From Tissierella simiarum (lineage in GTDB: Bacteria > Bacillota > Clostridia > Tissierellales > Tissierellaceae): DNA of 64,000 nt. A model generated the notes under the pieces. The model saw only the letters and a program-made list of their open reading frames with translations. It had not been told where the DNA came from and did no database searches. Shown here in pieces: positions 1 to 8,572 of the stretch. The number at the start of each line of letters is the position of its first letter. Positions within the stretch are counted from its first letter, which is position 1. The stretch covers positions 1 through 64,000 of the forward strand of contig NZ_JAHLPM010000016.1 in the NCBI RefSeq assembly GCF_018917865.1, in the 5' to 3' direction. Made by a program: the position numbers and the translations under genes.

Positions 1-65
1 GGGGTAGCTTGGAAAGTTAAAGCGGTTGGCGGACTGTATTCAGCGTGTCTTTAGACACTTGCAAG

Positions 66-116
66 TAACATGCCCTTATAGGGCTGAGCAAACCACCCGT
101 TTGACGGGTGGTTATG
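66..116 (+). mobile_element. IS200/IS605-type right end, structured remnant
   Basis: Two hairpins follow each other: GCCC-TTATA-GGGC at 72-84 and AACCACCCGT-TTG-ACGGGTGGTT at 91-113. This arrangement resembles the 3' ends of IS200/IS605 elements, where the RNA scaffold downstream of tnpB lies. No tnpA or tnpB reading frame is in the window to the right and the left edge is cut, so this is either the tail of an element lying mostly outside the window or a remnant. A plain stable hairpin is the alternative. Confidence 0.4.
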
Positions 117-140
117 ATTGTTTATGAATACCACCAGCTT

Positions 141-193
141 TGAAGTGCACCCTAAAAGTTAGACTATAATTTTAACTTTTGGGGTGCACTTCA
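141..193. mobile_element. Facing pair of IS3-type terminal inverted repeats
   Basis: TGAAGTGCACCCTAAAAGTTA at 141-161 is followed after about 10 bases by its near-perfect inverse at 172-193 (two mismatches). The motif resembles ends of IS150-group IS3 elements. No transposase lies between the arms, so this looks like an end-to-end junction or a fully deleted element. Confidence 0.45.
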
Positions 194-204
194 TTTTACA
201 GGGG

Positions 205-305
205 GGACTTTCTTGAGTTCGGCCAGCATGTGCGGTAGCTTGATGGTGAAAGTCCATTATGGAGCTTGGTAGTAGAAATCATTAGCCAAAAGCAAAGGTG
301 TCTAT
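205..305 (+). mobile_element. Group II intron 5' domain fragment (remnant)
   Basis: The stretch contains GATGGTGAAAGTCCATTATG followed by TAGCCAAAAGCAAAGGTGTC, which looks like the conserved domain I region near the 5' end of bacterial group II introns. No intron-encoded reverse transcriptase or domain V follows; the next gene starts at 491. It is therefore read as a truncated remnant. A covariance-model search would settle it. Confidence 0.42.
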
Positions 306-440
306 TAGAGATATTAATGGAGATATCTTGGGAATAAATTAGTTTTCTTACAAATTTTTAGTTAAACTAAATGTATTTCAGCTATATTTTTTTGTTTATG
401 CAACTTAGACATTTCAAATTGTAAGATAAGCAGCAGATCG

Positions 441-468
441 TTGTAATTAAGAAGAAAATTGATATAAT
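441..468 (+). promoter_or_regulatory. Promoter of the LytTR operon
   Basis: TTGTAA at 441-446, a 16-base spacer and TATAAT at 463-468. Transcription would start near 475, which rules out the ATG at 473 as the start codon and favours TTG at 491. Confidence 0.6.
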
Positions 469-490
469 TTATATGGAAGGAGGAAAAAAA

Positions 491-955
491 TTGAAGGTCA
501 ATTATTATGAAGATAAAATGATAGAAGAAAATCGCGTGGATGTATTCTATAGTGAGAAAGATCGTGAAATCCTCGGAATCATGAACTATTTACAATCATA
601 TGAAATAATTTTAGGAAAAAATGAGAAATTGACTAAAAAGATACTTCCTAATGATATATTTTACTTAGAAACTGTAGAGAGACGTTGTTATGCATATTTA
701 GAAAGTGAAGTTTACCAGATAGATTTTAATCTGAAAAATTTTCAAGAACGGTTTCTTAATAATGGTTTTATTCAAATTGGAAAATCTATGATAGTAAATG
801 TATACAAGATAGATAGAGTTAAGACAGATTCAAATATGAGAATGCGTCTGATTATGGAAAATGGGGAAGTACTTATTTTAAATAGAACATTTAAAAAGAA
901 TTTTATGGAATATTTGAGAAACATACAGGAGGTAGAAAATGAGGATTATAGATAA
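491..955 (+). CDS. LytTR-domain DNA-binding regulator
   Basis: A 154-residue protein whose C-terminal ~100 residues have the LytTR pattern: ILPNDIFYLETVERRCYAYL, then FIQIGKSMIVNVYKID and a final basic segment. It lacks a receiver domain, as is common for stand-alone LytTR regulators found beside DUF3021 membrane proteins. TTG at 491 is chosen because AGGAGG (479-484) lies 6 bases upstream and the promoter start falls after the ATG at 473. It overlaps the next gene by 17 bases, so the two are probably translationally coupled. By family it probably binds DNA direct repeats and may be controlled by its membrane partner; that is inference. Confidence 0.85.
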   Translation: MKVNYYEDKMIEENRVDVFYSEKDREILGIMNYLQSYEIILGKNEKLTKKILPNDIFYLETVERRCYAYLESEVYQIDFNLKNFQERFLNNGFIQIGKSMIVNVYKIDRVKTDSNMRMRLIMENGEVLILNRTFKKNFMEYLRNIQEVENEDYR

Positions 956-1364
956 AAAAACATTTATTCCAACAGTATGTGTTGTATACACTATTTTATC
1001 TATCGGTAAAATTGTACTAGAATCTATTATACAAAATGAATTTGGGAATTATCAATCAAATTTACTTATGATGATTTTTTTGTCATTTATTGCAACATTA
1101 GTTCTCTCACAACATTATAGGTTACAGCAAATTCCATTAACACTAGTGATTATTGGACAATATTTGATGCTAATCGGAGTTGTATTATTAATTACTTGGG
1201 TTTCAGGATTATATACGGATCTACATCCTAATGCATATAGGGATATTTTTTTATCATTTACAATTCCATATATTATAGGTGCTGCTATTTATTATTTAAA
1301 TGTGTTCTGGGAAGTGAGAAATGCTAATCAAATATTAAAGAATATAAAGAAGAAAGGAAATTAG
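939..1364 (+). CDS. DUF3021 family membrane protein
   Basis: A 141-residue protein with four hydrophobic segments (about residues 10-29, 41-57, 66-89 and 102-124) and a basic tail. Size, topology and position right after a LytTR regulator match the DUF3021 family. Members are thought to control the partner LytTR protein; the mechanism is not visible here. Start overlaps the regulator's end, preceded by ACAGGAGGTAG. Confidence 0.8.
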   Translation: MRIIDKKTFIPTVCVVYTILSIGKIVLESIIQNEFGNYQSNLLMMIFLSFIATLVLSQHYRLQQIPLTLVIIGQYLMLIGVVLLITWVSGLYTDLHPNAYRDIFLSFTIPYIIGAAIYYLNVFWEVRNANQILKNIKKKGN

Positions 1365-1366
1365 AT

Positions 1367-2023
1367 ATGGACAAGAAAGTTACTGGGTGGGATTATTTCT
1401 CTTTAGGAATGCTTGCATTTGCTGGATTAGGACTAGAAGCGTTATATGCTTATGTATTAGAACCGATGATATATGGAATCACAATGCAGGAGTGGAATAC
1501 AAGTCAGACAATCATTCACTGGATTATAACCTGCATTTCTTGGGGGATAGTGGGTTATTTGCTCATTCTTGCATCTAAGAAGAAGTATCAGTTTAATCTT
1601 TTTGAAACAGCAGATAAGATGACAAAATGGCAATGGATATCTGTTATATTTTGTGTTGTTATAGCATTAGTGGCAAGCTACATAGATTGGAAAGGATTTA
1701 AGATTATCAGAGAGTTTCAGAGTAAAGGGCTATTATTATTTGTTTTTCAGTATATATATTATGCCTTTGAAACAGTGCTATTTATGCTTATCATAATTTT
1801 TACTCAGAAGGCATTTGAGGCATCGTATAAAAGAAAAAACATCCCATATGGAGGAATAATCTGTGGAATTACATGGGGATTGGCCCATGCATTTACAAAA
1901 GGTAGTATATGGATTGGATTAGAAGGAATTGTCCTGGGATTTTTGCTAGGAGTAACTTATTTATTAGTGAATAGAGACATAAAGAAAACATATATAGCAT
2001 TGTTTATTATGTTTGCACTATAG
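1367..2023 (+). CDS. CPBP-like intramembrane protein, probably catalytically atypical
   Basis: 218 residues with about six membrane segments. The C-terminal part ITWGLAHAF followed by GLEGIVLGFLLGVTYLL resembles motifs 2 and 3 of CPBP (Abi/Rce1) intramembrane proteases. The usual EExxxR first motif is not seen; the equivalent helix reads FETVLFMLII, so proteolytic activity is doubtful. It begins two bases after the DUF3021 stop and ends the operon before the terminator at 2140. The role is unknown; bacteriocin self-immunity is a common guess for the family. Confidence 0.6.
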   Translation: MDKKVTGWDYFSLGMLAFAGLGLEALYAYVLEPMIYGITMQEWNTSQTIIHWIITCISWGIVGYLLILASKKKYQFNLFETADKMTKWQWISVIFCVVIALVASYIDWKGFKIIREFQSKGLLLFVFQYIYYAFETVLFMLIIIFTQKAFEASYKRKNIPYGGIICGITWGLAHAFTKGSIWIGLEGIVLGFLLGVTYLLVNRDIKKTYIALFIMFAL

Positions 2024-2139
2024 TTGACTGATGTAGGCGCATATTATATTGATTCTTGATGTTAGTATATAAGCATAGACATAAATTCAACAAGAAAAGC
2101 AAAAAGATCTTGAAAGGAAAAAAGAAAATGAATTATACT

Positions 2140-2166
2140 CACGCCCTATTTTGGGCGTGTTTTTCG
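2140..2166 (+). terminator. Rho-independent terminator of the LytTR operon
   Basis: CACGCCC-TATTTT-GGGCGTG stem followed by TTTTTCG. Confidence 0.85.
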
Positions 2167-2339
2167 CTTTTGATACTATATTGAACCAATAGTAGGAAAT
2201 ATGAATAAAATAAGGAGGAAAATGTAAATAAAGAATGTGAAATTATGATAATTTATTGTAATGAATTGATTCTGTAAATTTATATATTTTAAAGTAAATT
2301 AGATAGCTATATACAATAAAAATACCCATTCAATGATAG

Positions 2340-2368
2340 TTGATTTCGAAAATAAGATATGATATGAT
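2340..2368 (+). promoter_or_regulatory. Promoter of xpaC-telA
   Basis: TTGATT at 2340-2345, 17-base spacer, TATGAT at 2363-2368. The rest of the 2167-2339 gap holds only a Shine-Dalgarno followed by ATG-TAA near 2221, probably decay or chance. Confidence 0.6.
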
Positions 2369-2441
2369 TTACGAAATGATAAAAATGGATTTTGTGTTGT
2401 AAACAAAGACATATTCTAAAGTTAATCACTTGGAGGCAGAT

Positions 2442-3785
2442 ATGAATAAAAGGAGTAAATTAAATTTAGGTGATGAGATTAAAAATATAGTTCAGGATGC
2501 GTTGAACAATGCGGATTTTAAAAGATTAAATCGTGATATTGAGAATGTTGTTAAAGGTGCACTTGATGAGGTTAGAAGGTCAATTGATTGGAAACGAGAG
2601 AATCACCATAACTGGAATAATCAAACTTGTAATAGTCAAGCTGATAAGACTAATGATTATCAGCATAGAGATGAAAAAGATTCACAGATATTGAGGGAAC
2701 AAAAACAACAAAGTGATAACTATAATACCATGAATAATTACAATAATGCTTATAGACGGGGTAAAGCAGCTTTAAAGCCAACTAAGTTCGCTGTTCCAGT
2801 TGGACAGGTGTCAGGCACATTGTTTACTGTATTTGGGATCATAGGAAGTACTGTATTTGGAATAGGAGTAATCGTATTAACATTATTAGGATATTTGATT
2901 GGAAGTAGGGGTGTATTTCATACCATTGCTATGGGACTGTTACCTTGTTTTATTGCAAGTATAATTTTGTGTATGAATGGAAGCAGGATTCGTAAAAGAT
3001 TAAAAAGATTTCAAAGATATATATCACAGATGCGTGGCCGCAGTTACTGCTTGATTAAGGACTTTTCTTCCGCAACAGGATTGAGCAATAAATCTACGGT
3101 GAAAGATTTGCGAAAAATGATTGCTATTGGCATGTTTCCAGAAGGACGTATTGATGATAAAAAGACCTGTTTTATGTTAAACAACGAATGCTATGAACAA
3201 TATCTTAAGTTGCAGGAAGATATGAAAATGAAGGATTTAGAGGAACAGGAAAAGCAGAAAAATCAGACGACAAGTCAGGATTTTACACAGGAAGAAAAAA
3301 ATAATAAAAATGATAGTTTGAAACCAGAAATTAGAAAAGCAATTGATGAAGGACGACAATTTGTCATGGAAATTAAAAATGCAAATATCGCAATTCCAGG
3401 TGAAGAAATTTCACGTAAATTAGACCGATTGGAAGAAGTAACAGGAAAAATCTTTGATTATGTGGAAATTCATCCAGAAAAGTTTCCTGAAATAAAGAAA
3501 TTTACGGAATATTTCCTGCCAACCACGTTAAAACTGGTGGATGCTTATAGGAAATTGGATTATCAGCCTGTACAAGGAGAAAATATTTCAAGTGCAAAGA
3601 AAGAGATAGAGGAAACAATGGATACCATTAATCTTGCGTTTGAAAATTTATTGGATGGTCTATTCGAGGATGTGGCAATGGATATATCAACAGATATATC
3701 TGTATTAGAAACTATGTTTGCGCAGGAAGGGCTAACAGAGAAGAATATGAGAGTTAAAAATAAAACTATGGAGGATAAAAAATGA
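2442..3785 (+). CDS. xpaC: XpaC-like 5-bromo-4-chloroindolyl phosphate hydrolysis family protein
   Basis: 447 residues. The N-terminal 100 residues are polar and Asn/Gln-rich, two hydrophobic segments follow (about 125-180), then a winged-helix-like piece (FSSATGLSNKSTVKDLRKMI) and a helical C-terminal domain typical of the XpaC family. ATG at 2442 has GGAGG at 2432-2436. It overlaps telA by four bases (ATGA), an arrangement known widely for xpaC/telA pairs. The biochemical function is not established; the name comes from an indicator phenotype. Confidence 0.8.
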   Translation: MNKRSKLNLGDEIKNIVQDALNNADFKRLNRDIENVVKGALDEVRRSIDWKRENHHNWNNQTCNSQADKTNDYQHRDEKDSQILREQKQQSDNYNTMNNYNNAYRRGKAALKPTKFAVPVGQVSGTLFTVFGIIGSTVFGIGVIVLTLLGYLIGSRGVFHTIAMGLLPCFIASIILCMNGSRIRKRLKRFQRYISQMRGRSYCLIKDFSSATGLSNKSTVKDLRKMIAIGMFPEGRIDDKKTCFMLNNECYEQYLKLQEDMKMKDLEEQEKQKNQTTSQDFTQEEKNNKNDSLKPEIRKAIDEGRQFVMEIKNANIAIPGEEISRKLDRLEEVTGKIFDYVEIHPEKFPEIKKFTEYFLPTTLKLVDAYRKLDYQPVQGENISSAKKEIEETMDTINLAFENLLDGLFEDVAMDISTDISVLETMFAQEGLTEKNMRVKNKTMEDKK

Positions 3786-4930
3786 ATAATGAATTGCCAA
3801 CACTAACTTTTGAACCTTTTAGTGATGATACATCAACTCAAGAAGAACTATGCAAAGACATACTAAATAAGGATGACATGCAGATTCAAAAGCCGGTATT
3901 TGATGAAAGTATTCTTTCACCTGAAGAGAAAAAGATAGTCGACGATTTTGCAAATCAGATTGATTTAAATAAATCGAATCAGATTCTCCAATATGGCGTA
4001 GGAGCTCAAAAGAAGATAGCAGACTTTTCTGAAACAGCCTTAAATAATGTGAGAACTAAAGATTTGGGTGAAATTGGTGATATGCTTTCTGGTGTTGTAA
4101 CAGAATTGAAAAGCTTTGATGTAGAGGAAGAGGAGAAAGGATTTTTAGGGTTCTTCAAAAAATCATCGAACAAACTTACGGCAATGAAAGCAAAATACGA
4201 TAAGGCAGAAGTTAATATAAATAAAATCTGTGAGGCGTTAGAACGGAATCAGATACAGTTGCTGAAAGATATAGCAATGCTTGATAAAATGTATGAACTT
4301 AATAAGACATATTTTAAAGAACTTTCCATGTATATTCTGGCAGGTAAAAAGAAGTTGGCTAAGGTTCAGGCTGAAGAATTACCTGCACTAATAGAGAAGT
4401 CTGCTGCCAGTGGTTTGCCGGAGGATGCGCAGGCTGTTAACGATCTAACTGCCATTTGTAACCGTTTTGAGAAAAAGATTCATGATTTGGAATTAACCAG
4501 AATGATTTCGATCCAAATGGCACCACAGATTCGTTTGGTTCAAGGCAATGATACCATAATGGCTGAAAAAATTCAGTCCACCATTGTAAACACAATTCCA
4601 CTATGGAAAAGCCAGATGGTTTTGGCCTTGGGAGTTACCCATTCAAGTCAGGCTGCAAAAGCTCAAAGAGAAGTAACGGATATGACGAATGAGTTATTAA
4701 GGAAAAATGCTGAAACACTTAAAATGGCAACGATTGAAACAGCAAAGGAATCAGAACGGGGAATTGTGGACATCGAGACGCTTCGTATTACCAATGAATC
4801 ATTAATATCGACCCTTGATGAAGTTATACGTATTCAAACAGAAGGTCATCAGAAGAGGAAGGAAGCAGAAATCGAGTTGAATAGAATTGAGGAAGAATTG
4901 AAAACTAAGCTTTTAGAAATAAGAGGCTAA
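3782..4930 (+). CDS. telA: TelA-like toxic anion resistance protein
   Basis: 382 residues, almost wholly alpha-helical and soluble, matching the TelA/KlaA family: FFKKSSNKLTAMKAKYDKAE, then LELTRMISIQMAPQIRLVQG and a long C-terminal coiled coil. The family is linked to tellurite and cell-envelope stress tolerance. It is translationally coupled to xpaC. The stop is followed within a few bases by a broken HTH gene, suggesting a deletion joined them. Confidence 0.9.
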   Translation: MNNELPTLTFEPFSDDTSTQEELCKDILNKDDMQIQKPVFDESILSPEEKKIVDDFANQIDLNKSNQILQYGVGAQKKIADFSETALNNVRTKDLGEIGDMLSGVVTELKSFDVEEEEKGFLGFFKKSSNKLTAMKAKYDKAEVNINKICEALERNQIQLLKDIAMLDKMYELNKTYFKELSMYILAGKKKLAKVQAEELPALIEKSAASGLPEDAQAVNDLTAICNRFEKKIHDLELTRMISIQMAPQIRLVQGNDTIMAEKIQSTIVNTIPLWKSQMVLALGVTHSSQAAKAQREVTDMTNELLRKNAETLKMATIETAKESERGIVDIETLRITNESLISTLDEVIRIQTEGHQKRKEAEIELNRIEEELKTKLLEIRG

Positions 4931-4934
4931 TGAG

Positions 4935-5308
4935 AGATCAAGACAAACAGTGAGTAAATGGGAAACCAACCAAACGGTTCCTGATCTTATTAAAGCAAAA
5001 TTACTAAACCAGTTATACAATGTAAGTTATGATTATCTTATATGTGGAAGTCCTATTGGCGGAGATATAACAAGCATTGAAATGATAGTTGATGAAATTG
5101 ATTGTACTGGTGCTTGGAGTAAAAATATCCGGCCTTAGCTTCATATCAATATCAAGGTATAAAGGAAATAGAATCATACCATGAGCAAATTTCTAATATG
5201 TACGACAATTTTAAGAATGAGTTTAACTTAAGTGATATGGATACTGTTTTGGTATTGAAAGATATTCTTTATCAAAAATACCAGATAGTTCAAAGGAAAG
5301 TTAAGTGA
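4935..5308 (+). pseudogene. XRE-family regulator, 5'-truncated and frameshifted
   Basis: Starting just after telA, a frame reads SRQTVSKWETNQTVPDL then LYNVSYDYLICG, the second half of an XRE helix-turn-helix. After GAWSK the frame breaks at a run of five A residues (5121-5125); one extra A would restore a frame continuing SYQYQGIKEIESYHEQ to a stop at 5308. The N-terminal part of the HTH is missing. So this is a remnant with a 5' deletion and a one-base deletion. Confidence 0.75.
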
Positions 5309-5349
5309 AATAAATATATGTTTTATCACAATAAGCAAATTTAAAATAT

Positions 5350-5390
5350 CAACAGCACTGAGATATAAAGAGTCTTGGTGCTGTTGCTTT
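5350..5390 (+). terminator. Hairpin/terminator
   Basis: CAACAGCACTGAGA pairs with TCTTGGTGCTGTTG around a short loop, followed by CTTTAT. Weak T-run. Confidence 0.5.
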
Positions 5391-5473
5391 ATGCCAAATT
5401 ATGGGATGACCAAGAATGGATTGCCGATGTTTTTGAAAAGCTCGAAAAATATGAATCTGAATTGAACTCTTAA
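5391..5473 (+). pseudogene. C-terminal fragment of an unknown gene
   Basis: An open frame AKLWDDQEWIADVFEKLEKY ending ESELNS-stop has no start codon and looks like the tail of a helical protein. Family not recognised. Confidence 0.35.
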
Positions 5474-5866
5474 GGATGTAAAAAATTAGCAACACATCAG
5501 AAATCCTTAAAACTATACTCTAAGGAAAATAGCTATTGCCTTAGAATGTCAGATTGATTATATTGTCAATTTAAGAAAGAAGGAAATTCAAAAATAAGTT
5601 TATATAAAAAAGTGAATTATGGAAAACCCAATGGGACGTATCAACTTAATTATGATTTAATATAAGTATAATAAAAGTAATACAATAGCTTTGAAACATA
5701 CTTTCTATGTAGTTACAATATACTACCCTACCCTTGAAGTGGGGAAACGCAAGTTTCGAGATGGGTTTTATAGATGGGAATTGTCATGGATTTTTTCATA
5801 ACTTTTTGGTATGATTACTTCATCGTAAGAACAAGATAAATCGAAATTTGAAACCGATAATTCCTT
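5474..5866. other. Intergenic stretch without recognised gene
   Basis: AT-rich, with no frame I can support. Near 5727-5760 there is a compact GC-richer patch with CCCTTGAAGTGGGG and a GAAAC-GCAA-GTTTC hairpin, possibly a decayed structured RNA or mobile-element end. Confidence 0.4.
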
Positions 5867-5881
5867 AGGAGGCTAGAGGTA

Positions 5882-6709
5882 GTGATGAAAGAAAAAATGA
5901 CAATAGGCGAGTTCGCTAAATTAAAAAATATAACGGCAGAGACCTTACGGCACTATGACAGATACGATTTATTAAAACCAGAATATATTGACGAAAAAAC
6001 TGGGTATCGTTTTTACTCTATTTTTCAGTTTGAAAAGCTTTCAACGATTTTAGAATTACGACAGCTTGGAATGAACCTTTCAGAAATCAAAGATTTTTTT
6101 GATAATCGCAATGCAGAAAATTCATTGAAGTTATTGGAAGAACGCTATGAGAAATTACTAGAGGAAATAGAAAAATTGGAATATTTGAAAGATAGTATCT
6201 CATACAAAATCAGCCATCTGAAAACTTTTCTAAATTCTGAGTATTTGAATCAAAATGATTTTAAAAACATTCCAGAAAGAAAAGCTTTGTTGTGGAAAAA
6301 AGGTTTAAACAGTGGAATGGAGGTTGAGTATGGATATGCTGAACTTGAACAGTACTTAAAAGAATTTGCACCAATTTTTGCAGAAAACAGATATGGAGTC
6401 AGAAGAACGCTGAATGAGTTAAATGACTGGAATTCCTATCTGATTTTATTTGTGGATGAAAATTTGCCTTTACCTGATTACAGCACCGTAGATATTATAA
6501 AAATTCCTGGTGGGTTATATGTCACCACTTTGTGTCAAGGAACGGAAAATGATGTAATTCAACATATACAGAATATGAAAAATGAATTAGAGGGCAAAGG
6601 TTATAAGATTTCTGGTGACATTATTCAAATTGTACAGATTGACCTTTCTGTTACAGGTGCAGTGGAGTCGTTGTTGTATGAAATCCAAATCCCTGTCGAA
6701 AGCTTTTGA
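5882..6709 (+). CDS. MerR-family regulator with GyrI-like effector domain
   Basis: 275 residues: MerR winged helix at 5-72 (TIGEFAKLKNITAETLRHYD), coiled-coil dimer helix about 80-120, and a C-terminal GyrI/BmrR-like ligand domain. AGGAGG at 5867-5872 serves a GTG at 5882 or ATG at 5885. The stop codon lies inside the -35 box of the next promoter, so regulator and MATE gene are tightly linked. By analogy with BltR and BmrR it should bind cationic drugs and twist its target promoter; the target is inferred to be the MATE gene. Confidence 0.88.
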   Translation: MMKEKMTIGEFAKLKNITAETLRHYDRYDLLKPEYIDEKTGYRFYSIFQFEKLSTILELRQLGMNLSEIKDFFDNRNAENSLKLLEERYEKLLEEIEKLEYLKDSISYKISHLKTFLNSEYLNQNDFKNIPERKALLWKKGLNSGMEVEYGYAELEQYLKEFAPIFAENRYGVRRTLNELNDWNSYLILFVDENLPLPDYSTVDIIKIPGGLYVTTLCQGTENDVIQHIQNMKNELEGKGYKISGDIIQIVQIDLSVTGAVESLLYEIQIPVESF

Positions 6710-6736
6710 CTTTTGTGTTACACAAAGCTTTATAAT
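6706..6736 (+). promoter_or_regulatory. MerR-type 19-bp-spacer promoter of the MATE gene
   Basis: TTGACT (6706-6711), a spacer of exactly 19 bases and TATAAT (6731-6736). The long spacer contains the dyad-like CTTTTGTGTTACACAAAG. A 19-base spacer with a dyad is the hallmark of promoters activated by MerR-family DNA distortion. Confidence 0.8.
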
Positions 6737-6770
6737 ATCTCCTATGATTGTTTTTATAGGAGGTATTATT

Positions 6771-8141
6771 ATGAATGAAAATATTTTATTAAAAGAAAAA
6801 ATACCTAAACTGTATCTGAAATTTGTTATCCCTGCCATTATTGCTATGGTTCTGGAAGGGATTCAAGGAATGGTGGATGGTATTTTTTTAGGTAACTTCG
6901 TAGGTGTAAATGCCATGGCAAGCGTAAATATTGCCAATGCTTATTTACAAATTATTATTGGAAGCAGCATGGTTATCTGTACGGGAACTATGAGCTCTCT
7001 TGGTCGTGCTTTAGGAGGAAGCAACGCTAAAAAAGCAAAGGATATATTCAGATCTGCTATTATTGCACTTGGAGTTATATCCGTTACCATTCTATTAATT
7101 GGTTTCTTTTTTTCTAATGGGATTGCTCGTTTTCTTGGGGCAAATGATGTATTGCTTTCAGATACCAGCAGATATATCCAAACGATTGCTTTGTTTGTTC
7201 CGATTATATCCTTTAAGATTTTATTTGGTTTTATAGGAAGATTAATTGAAAAACCACAACTATACTTGGCAGGAACTGTAAGTTGTCTAGTTTCTAATAT
7301 GGTTTTAAATTTTATAACCATCAAAATTTTACGACTTGGTGTGGTTGGTGCCGCTACTGCTACTGGAATTGCCTATCTGATAGGGTTGATTGTTGTAATC
7401 AGACCGATATTATCTAAAAAAACTATTATCAATGTCTATGATGGGAAATTTTGCTGGAATGACTTTAAGAATTTAGCTTTTAATGGTTCTTCTGAAGGAG
7501 TAACCTATGTTGCAAACGCACTGACCTTGTTCCTGCTTAACAGATCTTTTATGAATTTTGCAGGAGAAAGTGGGGTTGCTGCATTTACAATAATTAATTA
7601 TATTGGAAATTTTGTTACGCTGATTATGTTTGGAATATCCGACGGAATCAGTCCAATTATAAGCAGTAATTATGGTGCAGATAAAATGGAGAGAATACGA
7701 AAAACTTTGTATACTGCGGTAATAGCGAATTTGGTAATCGGTATTGGACTTTTTTCAGTATTTAATCTGTTTAGCGAAAATTTGATTCGTATCTTTGTCA
7801 ATGATAACAAACCAGTTATAGATATGGCAGTAGGTGGAGCTAAAATATATGGGTTATGCTTTTTATTAAGTGGGTTCAATATCATTCAATCCGGTTATCA
7901 TACAGCATTAGGAAATGCTGTTGCCTCCATCATAATAGCTTCAAGCAGAGGGATTGTTTTTGTTGCAATCGGTCTTATGATTTTTTCAGTTTTTTGGGGA
8001 ATAAATGGAGTTTGGTTTACACTTCCATTTGCGGAAATAATGACATTTGTATGCTGTCTGAGTATTTTATTTCACCAAAGGAAACAAGAAATATCTTTCG
8101 TATTTGCACCTTCCAGCTTAACAAACAGAAAAATCAAATAA
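6771..8141 (+). CDS. MATE-family multidrug efflux transporter
   Basis: 456 residues with 12 predicted membrane helices and MATE-type pseudo-repeats: IPAIIAMVLEGIQGMVDGIF near the N-terminus and a second half starting near residue 230. Length is typical of NorM/DinF-like MATE pumps. AGGAGG precedes ATG 6771. Placed directly downstream of the MerR regulator with a MerR-type promoter, it is the likely output of that drug sensor. Substrates cannot be read from sequence. Confidence 0.9.
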   Translation: MNENILLKEKIPKLYLKFVIPAIIAMVLEGIQGMVDGIFLGNFVGVNAMASVNIANAYLQIIIGSSMVICTGTMSSLGRALGGSNAKKAKDIFRSAIIALGVISVTILLIGFFFSNGIARFLGANDVLLSDTSRYIQTIALFVPIISFKILFGFIGRLIEKPQLYLAGTVSCLVSNMVLNFITIKILRLGVVGAATATGIAYLIGLIVVIRPILSKKTIINVYDGKFCWNDFKNLAFNGSSEGVTYVANALTLFLLNRSFMNFAGESGVAAFTIINYIGNFVTLIMFGISDGISPIISSNYGADKMERIRKTLYTAVIANLVIGIGLFSVFNLFSENLIRIFVNDNKPVIDMAVGGAKIYGLCFLLSGFNIIQSGYHTALGNAVASIIIASSRGIVFVAIGLMIFSVFWGINGVWFTLPFAEIMTFVCCLSILFHQRKQEISFVFAPSSLTNRKIK

Positions 8142-8150
8142 GCACTGATA

Positions 8151-8187
8151 GACGCAGATGTTATGAAAACATATCTGCGTCTTTTTC
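8151..8187 (+). terminator. Terminator of the MATE gene
   Basis: GACGCAGAT stem, loop, ATCTGCGTC and TTTTTCT. Confidence 0.88.
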
Positions 8188-8205
8188 TATACCAAAGGAG
8201 TATTA

Positions 8206-8280
8206 GATGAAAAAGAAAATCAGCAACAAGGAATACAACAAATCTAGGAAAATCGTAAAATCCTATACAATCCTAGAGTA
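8206..8280 (+). CDS. Possible small basic ORF (24 aa)
   Basis: CAAAGGAG precedes ATG at 8206 and a lysine-rich frame (MKKKISNKEYNKSRK...) runs to TAG at 8280. No family recognised; it may be the decayed start of a longer gene. The remaining 8281-8510 stretch holds nothing I recognise. Confidence 0.25.
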
Positions 8281-8510
8281 GATGAATTGAAGACAAGGGC
8301 TAGAGATAACCTAATTTCAGAAAAAGGATTCAAGCTTAAGTCCATACGATGAATAGAGGTATAACGACTTCAATCTTACTAGTATGTTCTAATGTGTACA
8401 AGATCGCACTTGGGATTTGGTTTTGTTTCTATTAATTTAAGAAATTTTTTAAGTTGAAATGTGATTAGCATATGGAATTTATCTCTTATTGTTGTTTTTT
8501 CAAATATTAC

Positions 8511-8558
8511 TTGACAAAAACATTAGGCGACTTTATAATTAAGTTAACTTAATTATAA
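8511..8558 (+). promoter_or_regulatory. Promoter and MarR operator
   Basis: TTGACA (8511-8516), 17-base spacer, TATAAT (8534-8539). A perfect 26-base palindrome (half-site TTATAATTAAGTT) covers 8533-8558, overlapping the -10 and start site, so bound repressor would block RNA polymerase. This is a typical autoregulatory MarR operator position. Confidence 0.85.
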
Positions 8559-8572
8559 AGGAGAGTGAAGTA

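Noticed and set aside
2221-2232. Shine-Dalgarno followed by ATG-TAA as a start-stop regulatory element
   Set aside because: Nothing downstream shows dependence on it and the promoter of xpaC lies after it.
6615-6770. N-terminal extension of the MATE protein back to 6615
   Set aside because: It would overlap the MerR gene in another frame and swallow the promoter; AGGAGG before ATG 6771 is decisive.
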